A stretch of 64,000 nucleotides of DNA from Paludibacter sp. (lineage in GTDB: Bacteria; Bacteroidota; Bacteroidia; Bacteroidales; Paludibacteraceae): assembly GCA_028692715.1 (NCBI GenBank), contig JAQUWU010000029.1, positions 1 through 64,000 of the forward strand, given 5' to 3'. How positions within the stretch are numbered: the stretch's first letter is position 1; the number at the start of each line of letters is the position of its first letter. This document shows, piece after piece, positions 19,325-28,982 of the stretch. A program made the translations under genes and the position numbers. Below the pieces are notes generated by a model. The model made no database searches, was not told the origin of the DNA, and saw nothing but the letters and a program-made list of their open reading frames with translations.

Positions 19325-20338
19325 ATGGACATGCTAGCTGTTAAAATATCCGTAATCATCCCTATTTATAATGATGAATTATATTTAAGAGATGCTCTAT
19401 ACTCTATTCAACAACAAACATTTGAGAATTTTGAGTGTATCTGTGTAAATGATGGTTCAGTTGATCAGTCGGAAGAAATTATTGATGATTTTGTAAAAAA
19501 TGATAAGCGGTTTCTTAAAATAAACAGAGAAAACGGCGGCGTGAGTGCAGCAAGAAATACTGGTTTAGATGCCGCAAAAGGAGAATATATTTTCATGATG
19601 GATCATGATGATTTAATTCCAAATTATACTTTAGAAAAACTGTTGAATGCTGCTCAAAAGTACAATGCAGATATGTCACGTGGCAGAATGATGATGATCG
19701 CTGAAGATTTTAGCTTGCAACAACTCCCTACAGATAACATACAAAATAAAAAAGAACATTTTTATCAAAATCCGCTTACTGATTATTACAGACATATTCG
19801 CCACAAAAATAAAAACTGGTACTATGTGTGGATGTGTTTATTTAAAAGGTCAGTAATACATGAAATACACTTTCTTGACGAATTACGTTCTGGAGGAGAA
19901 GACAACTTATTTACATTTGAAGTGGTAAGTAAAATAAAAAATTTTGTTCAAATAACCGACATTGTCGCTTGTCACCGTTACTCCAAAATAAGTGTAACCT
20001 TAAATGGCTATAATCCGGCATTATTTTTTAATATAAGCGAAATTATTATTCCCCATATTTTTCAAAAATATGCCCTTGACACCAATATTGACAAGCGTTT
20101 ATTGTGGTGGGTTTACCGAAAAGAATCATATGCAATTTATCGTTTTTTAATTCGAAATCCTATTCGTTTAAATGAGCTGAAATATCTTGAGCAAGCAAGA
20201 CAACTTTTACTAAATCATGAAGGTAGTTCGGCGTTTAATGAAATTATTAAAAGGTGGAATTTCAGACAGAAAATATTTTTTCGATTGTTTATTAAAGGAA
20301 AGTATGGCGTTATAAAAAGATTTGAAATTTTTATGTAA
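19325..20338 (+). CDS. Glycosyltransferase family 2
   Basis: A 337-residue GT-A fold transferase. The GT2 domain (about 7-230) begins VKISVIIPIYNDELYLRDAL, has NDGSVDQS, NGGVSAARNTG and the metal-binding MDHDDLIP (DxD-like), and GGEDNLFTFEV as the probable catalytic-base region. The C-terminal ~100 basic residues could bind the membrane. It starts one base after the Stealth stop (ATG at 19325; a second ATG lies two codons on). Donor and acceptor sugars cannot be inferred; the context indicates building of a surface glycan repeat unit. Confidence 0.88.
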   Translation: MDMLAVKISVIIPIYNDELYLRDALYSIQQQTFENFECICVNDGSVDQSEEIIDDFVKNDKRFLKINRENGGVSAARNTGLDAAKGEYIFMMDHDDLIPNYTLEKLLNAAQKYNADMSRGRMMMIAEDFSLQQLPTDNIQNKKEHFYQNPLTDYYRHIRHKNKNWYYVWMCLFKRSVIHEIHFLDELRSGGEDNLFTFEVVSKIKNFVQITDIVACHRYSKISVTLNGYNPALFFNISEIIIPHIFQKYALDTNIDKRLLWWVYRKESYAIYRFLIRNPIRLNELKYLEQARQLLLNHEGSSAFNEIIKRWNFRQKIFFRLFIKGKYGVIKRFEIFM

Positions 20339-20340
20339 AG

Positions 20341-21216
20341 ATGGAATTAAGCCAAAAGAAAAAACTGATAGTTATAAAACCGAGTGGAAATCACAGTAAT
20401 AGACTGTTGCAGAATTTACATTTCGAAGCATTTTGCAAAGAGTATAATATTGAATATCAGAACCCTACACTTGTCGACATGGAAGGTTATTATGCTGAAC
20501 CATGTACGGTTAAAACAAATCTCTTTTTTAAAATACTACAGATTGACCTTCTTGGTAAACTGTTTCATCACAGTAAAGTTATCAAGAAAATTTTTTCAGT
20601 TGTATGGATATTCTCAAAATTAAGTCTGTTAATTTTTATTCGATTCGATACAGAAAAAGAAGCTAATGAATATGAAACTATACTTTTAAAAGCATTTGAG
20701 AAAAACAATATTGTATATGTTGGAGGGTGGAAATTCAGATTGCCTGTGTTGGCTGAAAAATACAAACTTGAAATGTCGAAGAAATATGCATTAAAACAAT
20801 CTTTTTACGAGAATAACTCATTGGTACAGGAAACAACTAAATTAAAATCAGAAGGTTATACCTTAATTGGAATACATATCAGAAGAGGTGACTATAAAAA
20901 ATGGAAAGGAGGAACCTATTATTTCGAAGATGATGTTTACCTAAAGTACATGGATAATATCTCTGAAAAACTTTTAAAACAGGGAAAAGAAAAACACGTT
21001 TTCATTTTATTTTCCAACGACAACTTTAGTTTTCAGGCATCTTCTCGCATCCTCATTTCAAAAGAAAATTGGTATATCGACCAGCATATTATGTCAACTT
21101 GCGACTATTTAATTGGACCATTTAGTACATTCACTCTCTGGGCTGCTTATATTGGAAATGTAAAATTATTTCACATAAATAATAGTGACGCAGATCTTAG
21201 TTCGATTCTTAATTGA
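20341..21216 (+). CDS. Fucosyltransferase-like (GT11-type) glycosyltransferase
   Basis: A 291-residue protein with the nucleotide-sugar motif GIHIRRGDYKKW (about residue 177), the HxRRxDY signature shared by alpha-1,2-fucosyltransferases (GT11) and related alpha-1,6/O-fucosyltransferase folds. An N-terminal SGNHSNRLLQNLHFEAF resembles the G-N-x-LFQY element of GT11, and a C-terminal STCDYLIGPFSTFTLWAAYIG resembles its acceptor-side motif. GDP-fucose use is probable but the protein is divergent and other GDP sugars are possible. It follows the GT2 gene by 2 bp. Confidence 0.7.
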   Translation: MELSQKKKLIVIKPSGNHSNRLLQNLHFEAFCKEYNIEYQNPTLVDMEGYYAEPCTVKTNLFFKILQIDLLGKLFHHSKVIKKIFSVVWIFSKLSLLIFIRFDTEKEANEYETILLKAFEKNNIVYVGGWKFRLPVLAEKYKLEMSKKYALKQSFYENNSLVQETTKLKSEGYTLIGIHIRRGDYKKWKGGTYYFEDDVYLKYMDNISEKLLKQGKEKHVFILFSNDNFSFQASSRILISKENWYIDQHIMSTCDYLIGPFSTFTLWAAYIGNVKLFHINNSDADLSSILN

Positions 21217-21234
21217 TTTAAAATCAATACTTTT

Positions 21235-22122
21235 ATGATATCAATCATCATTTGTTCAAAAAAATCGGATATTTCAACTTCGTTGAAAGAAAACATTAAA
21301 GACACTATCGGGGTTGATTATGAAATTGTTGTAATTGATAATTCAATGAACAATTATTCAATTTTTTCAGCTTACAATAAAGGGTGGAGCAAAAGTAAAT
21401 TTCCTTATCTATGCTTTGTACACGAGGATGTATTGTTCAAAACAATAGATTGGGGAAAAAACCTGATAACTCATTTAACTGACAAGGAAACCGGAATTAT
21501 TGGTATAGCCGGAGGGAAAATCATGACAAGGATACCTGCTCATTGGTGGTCGGTTGGGTATGGATATAAAAATCTGATACAACATTATAAGAATAAAAAA
21601 ACACCCCGCTCAGAACATTTTCATAATTCATCGGATGCCCGGCAACCGGTTATTTTACTGGATGGAGTCTTTTTATCGATGCGCAGTGAATTGTTCAATA
21701 CCATTCAATTTGACGAAGAGCTTACAGGGTTTCATGGATATGACCACGACATCTGCGTTCAGTCAATAATGGCTTGTTACAGCAATTATGTTGTTTTTGA
21801 CATTTTACTGGAGCACTTTTCAGATGGAGACATGAATTCTCAATACTACATAAACCTTATAAAAATATATAAGAAATGGGAAGAACATTTGCCATTATTC
21901 TATACTGACATTCCGGGAGAAGTTAGAATAAACATTGGTAAAACTGAAACCAAATTGCTTGGGAAACTTATACGACGGATGTCTCAAACAGGCTTTAAAA
22001 CAAATGAAATCATTAGGACTGCAAAATCTTACGTAAAGTTACTAAATACTCAAGCGGCAAAAAAACAGCTGAATTTCATTCGACTAAAAATTCTTTTTGA
22101 AAAGCTATTTCATTCAAAATAA
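21235..22122 (+). CDS. GT2-like glycosyltransferase (PF13712-like)
   Basis: A 295-residue protein starting MISIIICSKKSDIS, with EIVVIDNSMNN and CFVHEDVLF (acidic pair in the place of DxD) and later LLDGVFLSMR and FHGYDHDICV, which resemble the family of small GT2-like transferases in capsule clusters. The last 70 residues are basic. It is the last gene of the Stealth operon, 18 bp after the fucosyltransferase-like gene, and is convergent with the next gene. Confidence 0.75.
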   Translation: MISIIICSKKSDISTSLKENIKDTIGVDYEIVVIDNSMNNYSIFSAYNKGWSKSKFPYLCFVHEDVLFKTIDWGKNLITHLTDKETGIIGIAGGKIMTRIPAHWWSVGYGYKNLIQHYKNKKTPRSEHFHNSSDARQPVILLDGVFLSMRSELFNTIQFDEELTGFHGYDHDICVQSIMACYSNYVVFDILLEHFSDGDMNSQYYINLIKIYKKWEEHLPLFYTDIPGEVRINIGKTETKLLGKLIRRMSQTGFKTNEIIRTAKSYVKLLNTQAAKKQLNFIRLKILFEKLFHSK

Positions 22123-22137
22123 ATTTTTTGAATGAAA
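22108..22137. terminator. Hairpin between convergent glycosyltransferase genes
   Basis: TTTCATTCAAAA (22108-22119) pairs with TTTTGAATGAAA (22126-22137). It overlaps the plus-strand stop codon and ends 14 bp before the minus-strand stop. T-runs on either side are modest. Confidence 0.45.
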
Positions 22138-22151
22138 CAAAATCACATAAA

Positions 22152-22991
22152 TCAGAGCACCTTTTTAAATCTTTCCGGAATTTTCACGACTAGCTTCCAT
22201 GGTCCCATTGAAGGTTTATTCCAAGCATAAACAGGCCTGATGTAGCTTTGAATAAAACGGGAAAAAGTCAACCAACTATCACCCGATAAGGCTTTCTTCT
22301 TAGTAATCATACTAATTGTTTTCGCTCGTTTCTGAATATGTTTTTCTCTCCCAGTCGCCATTCTGTCTTTGTCCTGAAACCGTTGTTGAATCATTTCGTA
22401 ATCAACAGAACCAAAATGGAAAAGATATAAATTGGAGTCAATTTTGAAATTGTGACCTTTAATTCGATGAAATCCAGAACCCCAAACCAATGGCTTACAA
22501 ATTACCGACGGCTTTGTATATCGGGATGATAAGTAAGCATATTCCCGTTGACAGAGGAAAAGTTGATTTGGATCTAATGTTTTCTCAAGATTCAAATTTT
22601 GTCCTACATCCATTCCTAAACCAGAGAGAGATGATTTGCATTTAACAGTACTCAAATATTCAGCTAACGTTTTGTTACAAGCAGGGTCAACTACTAAAAA
22701 TTCATCAGCATCAACACCTATTACCATATCATATTCGTCAAGTAATTTAGCTGCAACTGTCGATAAAAAGCTCAATCGTCTTTTTTCTGCTTTCACCACA
22801 TGCTCTGCAACCCTTTTTTGGTGAATAACATGACACTTTTGTGCGTGTTGTGGAATTGGTTGATCTTCACCATCCAAATAGATAAATAAATTTTCTTCAC
22901 CCAATTGATTCCCGTAATAATCAATCCAACGATTTAGAAAAAACTCGTCATTACGAGCCATTGTTATAGCGGCTACCTTTTTCATTTCCAT
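22152..22991 (-). CDS. Glycosyltransferase of the Glyco_tranf_2_4 (PF13704) type
   Basis: A 279-residue protein with the family's N-terminal ITMARNDEFFLNRWIDYYG and acidic motif VIGVDADEFLVVDP (DxD equivalent). Members are GT2/GT92-like transferases found in capsule and LPS clusters. The start is ambiguous: ATG at 22991 or at 22985; the latter would overlap the upstream gene's TGA as ATGA. Either way it is translationally coupled to the O-antigen ligase-like gene before it. Transcribed opposite to the Stealth operon. Confidence 0.8.
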   Translation of the reverse strand: MEMKKVAAITMARNDEFFLNRWIDYYGNQLGEENLFIYLDGEDQPIPQHAQKCHVIHQKRVAEHVVKAEKRRLSFLSTVAAKLLDEYDMVIGVDADEFLVVDPACNKTLAEYLSTVKCKSSLSGLGMDVGQNLNLEKTLDPNQLFLCQREYAYLSSRYTKPSVICKPLVWGSGFHRIKGHNFKIDSNLYLFHFGSVDYEMIQQRFQDKDRMATGREKHIQKRAKTISMITKKKALSGDSWLTFSRFIQSYIRPVYAWNKPSMGPWKLVVKIPERFKKVL

Positions 22992-24226
22992 TTATTTAAT
23001 ACAATATTTTTATTGTCATGAATTTTTTCTTTAATATTATTCCCTGTTCGTAACAAGAATATTAGCCAAAAACAAAGTATGGCAGAGAAAAATCCGGTGG
23101 CAAACATATCAAAAAAAGATTGAGACAGGATTAATAATGTAAAAAATATCGTCAGTTTTTTTCTCCTCTTTATAACCAAAAAGTAAGGAGTTAAATAAAT
23201 AAATAACAGCACAAATAATCCGACAACACCAAATTCCATCGAAGTTTGAATATATTGATTATGACTATCCAAATGTTTACTTAGTTTCCAGGATTCTTTA
23301 TATTCAGGTGTTTGGTAAATTTCACGAGCTGCATCAAATTGAATTTGTGCAGTACTTATTCCATAGCCCAATATTGGTTTCTCTTTAAAGATAGACAATC
23401 CAGCATCCCACAAAAAATAACGGGGCTCTGTTTTTATTAATTTATATTCCATCCTTTGATGCGACGAAATTAACATCACAGCAATCCATGGAATTAAAAT
23501 ACCAAACAAAATGCCGTATTTCCTTTTCTTCTTCCACAACTCAATAAATATTAGAGAAATTGTAATAACTAAGCCAAATATAAAACCCGATCGACCTTCT
23601 GAAATAGATAAAGCGTATAATAATAAGAAAATACATATTACCAATAGAGATTTGTATGAAAAGTACAATCTATTCCAGTAACTTGAGAGCAAATACCAAA
23701 CACCTAAGAGAGCAGAATTGAAATAAAAATTCACTATCATGTGAGTATTGACATATTTTGCTCTGGCTAGATTAAATAGATTCTGATCTTTAAAAAAGTT
23801 GCTTATACCAACCTTAAAAAATAGTAGATAAATAATTACGGAAATTGTAGCTATTAAAATTGAAACAATAAAGTATCTCAATTTATAGAACTTATTTACA
23901 CCAAATATACCAATTACAGAAAATCCTAATAAAGGGTATCTTCGTTCCATCAACAACTTAAAGTACTTATGTGATTCTTCAAAAGGGTAATACAAAAAAG
24001 CTAATGCGAAGAAAAAAAGAATAATAAGAAAATATAAAGTCGTCCTGTTAAACTTAATAGTTTCCCATTTCTTATCCAAAAAGAACTCCACAATATAACT
24101 TGAAAAAAAAATATAATAAGCTCCCACTTGGATGTTATAGTCATCTGTAATCAAAACACAAACCAAAAACAGACCGGAAAGAAGATTGATTAAATTTACA
24201 AAATGCTTAACTTTGTTTAAAACCAT
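22982..24226 (-). CDS. O-antigen ligase / Wzy-like polymerase membrane protein
   Basis: A 414-residue inner-membrane protein with about 10-12 hydrophobic segments. The Wzy_C/WaaL-type region is visible: GRSGFIFG in a membrane segment (about residue 213) and the large periplasmic loop with GYGISTAQIQF and HLDSHNQYIQTSMEFGVVGL (about 315-340), where the His-Asn pair is characteristic. The family joins lipid-linked glycans to lipid A core (ligase) or to one another (polymerase); sequence alone cannot decide which. First gene of a two-gene minus-strand operon with the PF13704 glycosyltransferase. Confidence 0.85.
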   Translation of the reverse strand: MVLNKVKHFVNLINLLSGLFLVCVLITDDYNIQVGAYYIFFSSYIVEFFLDKKWETIKFNRTTLYFLIILFFFALAFLYYPFEESHKYFKLLMERRYPLLGFSVIGIFGVNKFYKLRYFIVSILIATISVIIYLLFFKVGISNFFKDQNLFNLARAKYVNTHMIVNFYFNSALLGVWYLLSSYWNRLYFSYKSLLVICIFLLLYALSISEGRSGFIFGLVITISLIFIELWKKKRKYGILFGILIPWIAVMLISSHQRMEYKLIKTEPRYFLWDAGLSIFKEKPILGYGISTAQIQFDAAREIYQTPEYKESWKLSKHLDSHNQYIQTSMEFGVVGLFVLLFIYLTPYFLVIKRRKKLTIFFTLLILSQSFFDMFATGFFSAILCFWLIFLLRTGNNIKEKIHDNKNIVLNKWK

Positions 24227-24287
24227 ATTAATATAAATTCAAATAAAATAATTAATTTAAATTAAAACTTGGACGTGAATTAGCGTG

Positions 24288-24295
24288 CAAAGATA
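24288..24295 (-). promoter_or_regulatory. Probable -7 element for the O-antigen ligase-like operon
   Basis: On the minus strand TATCTTTG matches TAnnTTTG and lies 62 bp upstream of the ATG at 24226. No clear -33 box. Confidence 0.4.
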
Positions 24296-24447
24296 CGAAA
24301 TTTCTAATGGATATTCAGAGCAAGCTGTTGAAATATAAACTACACAAAACCTAGAATAAGTAAGATGATACAATTAAAACGACATTCTAATTCTCTCCTT
24401 ACTTCTATCTTTCCTATTTTTTAGATTCAATTAGAGTCATTACTTGT

Positions 24448-25350
24448 ATGACTAGTAGCAAAGTTTTATCTTTACAAAAAAATACCAATTCAGCTTACAG
24501 AATGAGATTCAAAAAAATCTACATAGAAATTACCAATTGTTGTAATTTTAATTGCAGCTTTTGTTTTAAAACGGCAAGAAAAAGAAAATTCATGTCACTC
24601 GATGAATTTCAAATTATTGTGGATAAAATCCGCCCTTTTACTAACTATATTTACTTACATGTGCTAGGAGAGCCTTTATTACATCCTCAATTTGAAGAGA
24701 TTCTAACCATTGCTAAAAAAGCAGACTTGAATGTGAATATCACTACCAACGGTGGTTTAATTGAAAAGCAAAAAGAAACGCTATTGAAACACTCGATTCG
24801 ACAAGTAAATATCTCACTTCATGATGCCGAGGAGAATATTAAACCCGAAAACTGGGAGAATTATTTAAACTCAATTCTTGATTTTAGTGTTTTGGTTGCT
24901 GAAAAGACCTATATCAGTCTACGCCTTTGGAACTCGTCCAACAAGGATAGTGAAATTTTCAATGATGTATGTTTGTCTAAAATTGCTTCAACATTTAATC
25001 TTAACAATGAATATCTTAGTTCTGAAATAAAAGGGAATGGACTAAAACTATCCGATCATATTTTTCTACAGCGGGCTCCACGCTTCGATTGGCCTGATGA
25101 GAAGAATCAAAGCAGCGAAACTAAAAAAACTTGTTATGCACTACGTGACCACATAGCAATTTTAGCTGATGGACAAGTTGTTCCCTGTTGTCTGGATGCT
25201 GATGCAAATTTAAAATTAGGAGATATTTTCACCGAAGAATTAGGTGATATTCTTGAAAAAGAACGTTCAAGAGCTATAAAAAAAGGATTTCAAGAAGGAA
25301 AAGCGGTTGAACCATTTTGTAGCAGTTGTGGCTTTTCGAAAATGATATAA
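24448..25350 (+). CDS. Radical SAM / SPASM domain protein
   Basis: A 300-residue iron-sulfur protein. The radical SAM motif CNFNCSFC (CxxxCxxC, about 32-39) follows KIYIEITNC, and a GEPLLHP segment matches the SAM-binding GGE-type motif. The C-terminal SPASM-like region has C231, CC (VVPCCLDADA) and CSSCG for auxiliary cluster(s). Family members modify peptides or small molecules, and glycan clusters often include one of unknown substrate. A start at an inner ATG (24505, MRFKKIYIEI) gives the more typical N-terminus; I report the longer frame. It is transcribed away from the O-antigen ligase-like gene. Confidence 0.8.
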   Translation: MTSSKVLSLQKNTNSAYRMRFKKIYIEITNCCNFNCSFCFKTARKRKFMSLDEFQIIVDKIRPFTNYIYLHVLGEPLLHPQFEEILTIAKKADLNVNITTNGGLIEKQKETLLKHSIRQVNISLHDAEENIKPENWENYLNSILDFSVLVAEKTYISLRLWNSSNKDSEIFNDVCLSKIASTFNLNNEYLSSEIKGNGLKLSDHIFLQRAPRFDWPDEKNQSSETKKTCYALRDHIAILADGQVVPCCLDADANLKLGDIFTEELGDILEKERSRAIKKGFQEGKAVEPFCSSCGFSKMI

Positions 25351-25659
25351 TTTGTAGAGGCATTGGATTATCATATTCCTCCAATAATTTACTACTCAAT
25401 AAAAGAACAAGGTATAGTATAACAAAGTAAGAATTATTGATTTGTTTCTTGATTCCGTCAGATACCAAAATGTGGGAAGTATATCATTCTGACAATGAAA
25501 CTTCTGTTTTGCAACTTCAATTAACTGAGACAAAATATTCCATAATCATTTTATAATGACCCGGCATTTAAAAGAAACAGAGGCTGAATCAAAATAAAAT
25601 TTGATTCAGCCTCTGATTGTATTATTAAACTTTTCTTAAGTTGAAAACTCTGGGGAAAG
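25351..25659. other. Intergenic region between radical SAM gene and frdB
   Basis: About 310 bp without a gene. The only feature seen is the frd operon terminator at 25578-25615. Confidence 0.7.
25578..25615 (-). terminator. Intrinsic terminator of the frd operon
   Basis: A perfect 16-bp stem, CAGAGGCTGAATCAAA (25578-25593) with its complement at 25600-25615, 6-nt loop, followed on the minus strand by TTTCTTTT. It lies 44 bp after the frdB stop. Confidence 0.85.
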
Positions 25660-26415
25660 TTAGTCTTTAAATTTAGCACTTAAGAACTCACGGTTCAAAC
25701 GAGCGATGTGAGAAATTGAAACATTTTTAGGACATTCCGCCTCGCAAGCGCCTGTATTTGTACAGTTTCCAAAACCTAATTCATCCATTTTTGAAACCAT
25801 TGCTTTAGCACGTTTTGCGGCTTCTACTTTCCCCTGAGGAAGTAAAGCCAACTGACTTACTTTAGCTGCGACAAACAACATGGCAGAACCGTTTTTGCAA
25901 GTAGCAGCACAAGCGCCACAACCAATACATGAAGCTGCATCCATTGCTTCGTCGGCAATTTCTTTTCCAATAGGAATGGCATTTCCATCAGGAACTCCAC
26001 CAGTATTTATTGACACATAACCACCGGCCTGAATGATTTTATCAAAAGCACCGCGATCTACCATTAAGTCTTTTATTACTGGAAAAGCAGCTGAACGCCA
26101 TGGCTCAATAGTAATCGTTTCACCATCTTTGAAATTACGCATGTGTAATTGGCAAGTAGTAATTTCTCCATCAGGTCCATGTGGGTGACCATTAATATAC
26201 ATAGAACACATACCACATATACCTTCACGACAATCATGATCGAATGCAATAGGTTCTTTTCGTTCACTGATTAATTGTTCATTAAGTACATCCATCATTT
26301 CTAGGAATGAACTATCGATAGAAACATTATCCAATTTGTAGGTCTCGAATTTGCCTTTTTCTTTCGGACCGGCTTGACGCCAAATTTTTAGCGTTACATT
26401 TATACTTTTTTCCAT
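25660..26415 (-). CDS. frdB: Fumarate reductase / succinate dehydrogenase iron-sulfur subunit
   Basis: Electron-transfer subunit carrying electrons between the flavoprotein and the cytochrome b. The [2Fe-2S] domain has CREGICGMC plus a later TTC; the C-terminal half has [11 protein letters not shown] and [12 protein letters not shown] for the [4Fe-4S] and [3Fe-4S]/[4Fe-4S] clusters. I start at the ATG at 26415 ([14 protein letters not shown]), giving 251 residues; a 9-codon longer frame has no ATG. This is the non-classical type shared by Bacteroidota and Epsilonproteobacteria. Last gene of frdC-frdA-(S23)-frdB; 105 bp and a broken gene separate it from frdA. Confidence 0.95.
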   Translation of the reverse strand: MEKSINVTLKIWRQAGPKEKGKFETYKLDNVSIDSSFLEMMDVLNEQLISERKEPIAFDHDCREGICGMCSMYINGHPHGPDGEITTCQLHMRNFKDGETITIEPWRSAAFPVIKDLMVDRGAFDKIIQAGGYVSINTGGVPDGNAIPIGKEIADEAMDAASCIGCGACAATCKNGSAMLFVAAKVSQLALLPQGKVEAAKRAKAMVSKMDELGFGNCTNTGACEAECPKNVSISHIARLNREFLSAKFKD

Positions 26416-26520
26416 ATCATATCTAAGTAAACGAGTAAACAAATAAACGAGTAGACTGACTCTCTCAACTTTATTGTTTGCTCAATTATTTGTTAATTAA
26501 TATCATTATTATCTGTTTAT

Positions 26521-26888
26521 TTATTTTTCAGATTGACCTTTATTCTTTGATCGGATCAATGAAACAAGCATTTTTACAACTTCATTATTCATATCATTTA
26601 TTTTATTAAAGCTTTCTTCATTCAAAAAGCCCAACTTTTTTGAGATTAAAAGTTGTGTTTCTAGTTCCGATGCTGAACCTAAAGAAATATATAAAAAACG
26701 AATCAATTCTTTTTCCGAGTTTCTTGCATGCCCTTCGGCTCTGTTTGAAGGGATAGATACAGATGCTCTACGCATTTGAGATGATAAGCCAAATATCTCT
26801 TCTTTAGGGAATAAACCAGTTAATTTGTCTGTAAGTACAACTAGATTCATTGATTTTTCCAAACATTCAAATCTTTATGTGTTGTCAT
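26521..26888 (-). pseudogene. Frameshifted S23-type four-helix-bundle protein gene
   Basis: Codes for a protein of the four helix bundle / 23S rRNA intervening-sequence family (TIGR02436), with the hallmark FPKEEIFGLSSQMRRASVSIPSNRAEG and ELETQLLISKKLG. The open frame begins inside the gene, at 26862 (TTG) or 26850 (ATG). The proper beginning lies upstream in another frame: ATG at 26888 reads MTTHKDLNVWK, matching the family's N-terminus, and one extra A in the run of five A at 26854-26858 would join the two frames as ...NVWKKSMNLVV. So a single-base deletion, or a sequencing error in a homopolymer, separates the parts. The intact protein would be about 122 residues. The function of the family is unknown. 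The gene sits inside the frd operon between frdA and frdB. Confidence 0.75.
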
Positions 26889-26924
26889 AATATTTATCTG
26901 TATGAATTTATCACAAACTTGTGT

Positions 26925-26938
26925 ACCAGTATACTGGT
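26925..26938. other. 14-bp perfect palindrome between frdA and the S23 gene
   Basis: ACCAGTATACTGGT is a perfect palindrome without loop, 18 bp after the frdA stop. A transcription-factor site inside the operon or chance are both possible. Confidence 0.3.
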
Positions 26939-26955
26939 TAACTTGCCTACTTCTT

Positions 26956-28932
26956 TTACGATTTATAATTACGTTGTTGACGGTGAATGAATTCATAATC
27001 AAGAACTTCTTTCAACAAGGTAGGTTCTTCACCTTCACTGTTGAATTTCCAACACGAAGCAAATGAAAATTCTTCGTCGTTACGTAATGCTTCACCTTCG
27101 GGAGTCTGATATTCTTCACGGAAATGACCACCACAAGATTCTTCACGCATCAAAGCATCGCGAGCCATTAATTCTCCAATTTCAATGAAATCGGCTACAC
27201 GTAATGCTTTTTCAAGTTCATTGTTCAAATCATTTTCTTTTCCGGGTATGTAAACATTTGACCAGAATTCTTTGCGAACTGCTTTGATTTTTTCGAGAGC
27301 AGTTTCCAATCCAGCTTTGTTACGTCCCATACCTACGAAATCCCACATAATCAAACCAAGTTCACGGTGAATAGAATCAACCGATTTCTTACCCTGAATA
27401 CTCATCAATTTCTTGATCTTATCACTCACTGCTTTTTCGGCTTCTTCGAATTCAGGAAGTTCAGTACTCAAGCGAGGAACCTGAATCTGATCAGCTAAAT
27501 AATTTTGAATAGTATATGGTAATACGAAATATCCATCAGCCAGTCCCTGCATCAATGCAGAGGCACCCAGACGATTTGCTCCGTGGTCTGAAAAATTAGC
27601 TTCACCAATACAGAAAAGTCCTTTTACAGAAGTCTGTAATTCATAATCAACCCAGATTCCACCCATCGTGTAGTGAATAGCCGGATAAATCATCATCGGA
27701 GTTTTATAAGGGTTTTCATCTACAATTTTTTCGTACATCTGGAAAAGATTTCCGTAACGGGCACGGATAGTATCTTCGCCGAGTCTTTCGATGGATGAAG
27801 AAAAATCAAGATACACTGCTAATCCTGTATTACCAACACCAAAACCGGCATCGCAACGTTCTTTAGCTGCACGTGAAGCAACATCACGTGGCACAAGATT
27901 TCCGAAAGCAGGATAACGACGTTCCAGATAATAATCCCTTTCGTCTTCGCTCAAATCAGTGGCTTTTTTCTTTCCGGCACGGATTGCTTCAGCATCTTCT
28001 TTTTTCTTTGGTACCCAGATACGACCATCATTACGAAGCGATTCTGACATCAAAGTCAGTTTTGATTGAAATTCGCCATGAACGGGAATACAAGTCGGGT
28101 GAATTTGAGCATAAGCCGGATTTGCAAAATAAGCTCCTTTTTTATACATCTGAACAGCAGCCGATCCATTTGATCCCATTGCATTGGTAGAAAGGAAGAA
28201 TGTATTTCCGTAACCACCCGATCCTACAACTACAGCATGAGCAAAGAAACGTTCAATTTTACCAGTTATCAAGTTACGGGCAATAATACCACGAGCGCGG
28301 CCTTCTATCACCACTATATCCAACATTTCGTAACGTGAATATAATTTTACAGCACCTTTACCAATCTGACGACTTAATGCTGAATAAGCACCCAATAATA
28401 GTTGTTGTCCTGTTTGACCTTTAGCATAAAATGTACGCGAAACCTGCGCACCACCAAACGAACGGTTATCTAACAAACCGCCATATTCTCGGGCAAAAGG
28501 AACTCCCTGAGCCACACATTGATCGATAATACTATTCGAAACTTCAGCCAAACGATACACATTGGCTTCACGGGCACGATAATCACCACCTTTGATTGTA
28601 TCGTAGAAAAGACGGTAAACAGAGTCACCATCATTCGGATAATTTTTTGCTGCATTAATTCCTCCCTGAGCTGCAATAGAGTGAGCACGACGTGGAGAAT
28701 CCTGAATACAGAAGTTCAATACATTAAATCCCATTTCGGCCATTGAAGCGGCTGCCGAAGCCCCGGCCAAACCCGTTCCAATAACAATAACATCAAGGCG
28801 ACGTTTGTTTGACGGATTTACCAGTTTCTGATGAGCTTTATAATTATTCCATTTTTCTGCTAATGGTCCTTCCGGAATTCTAGCATCTATTTTAGTTGTA
28901 TCTACTGTAGTAGATTCTTGTTTTTTTGCCAT
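26956..28932 (-). CDS. frdA: Fumarate reductase / succinate dehydrogenase flavoprotein subunit
   Basis: Catalytic FAD subunit converting fumarate to succinate (or the reverse). The 658-residue protein has the dinucleotide-binding [10 protein letters not shown] (52-61), the covalent-FAD histidine H84 in [15 protein letters not shown], the substrate-region [10 protein letters not shown], and [11 protein letters not shown]; the C-terminal region ends [12 protein letters not shown]. Its 640-660 length with insertions is typical of the non-classical Bacteroidota enzyme. It follows frdC by 50 bp. In a fermenting Bacteroidales this enzyme is the terminal step of anaerobic respiration to succinate/propionate, with electrons from menaquinol. 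Confidence 0.97.
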   Translation of the reverse strand: MAKKQESTTVDTTKIDARIPEGPLAEKWNNYKAHQKLVNPSNKRRLDVIVIGTGLAGASAAASMAEMGFNVLNFCIQDSPRRAHSIAAQGGINAAKNYPNDGDSVYRLFYDTIKGGDYRAREANVYRLAEVSNSIIDQCVAQGVPFAREYGGLLDNRSFGGAQVSRTFYAKGQTGQQLLLGAYSALSRQIGKGAVKLYSRYEMLDIVVIEGRARGIIARNLITGKIERFFAHAVVVGSGGYGNTFFLSTNAMGSNGSAAVQMYKKGAYFANPAYAQIHPTCIPVHGEFQSKLTLMSESLRNDGRIWVPKKKEDAEAIRAGKKKATDLSEDERDYYLERRYPAFGNLVPRDVASRAAKERCDAGFGVGNTGLAVYLDFSSSIERLGEDTIRARYGNLFQMYEKIVDENPYKTPMMIYPAIHYTMGGIWVDYELQTSVKGLFCIGEANFSDHGANRLGASALMQGLADGYFVLPYTIQNYLADQIQVPRLSTELPEFEEAEKAVSDKIKKLMSIQGKKSVDSIHRELGLIMWDFVGMGRNKAGLETALEKIKAVRKEFWSNVYIPGKENDLNNELEKALRVADFIEIGELMARDALMREESCGGHFREEYQTPEGEALRNDEEFSFASCWKFNSEGEEPTLLKEVLDYEFIHRQQRNYKS

Positions 28933-28982
28933 AATAAAATTTACATTTTATCCCGATAATATTCGGGGTTACAATTAACTTA

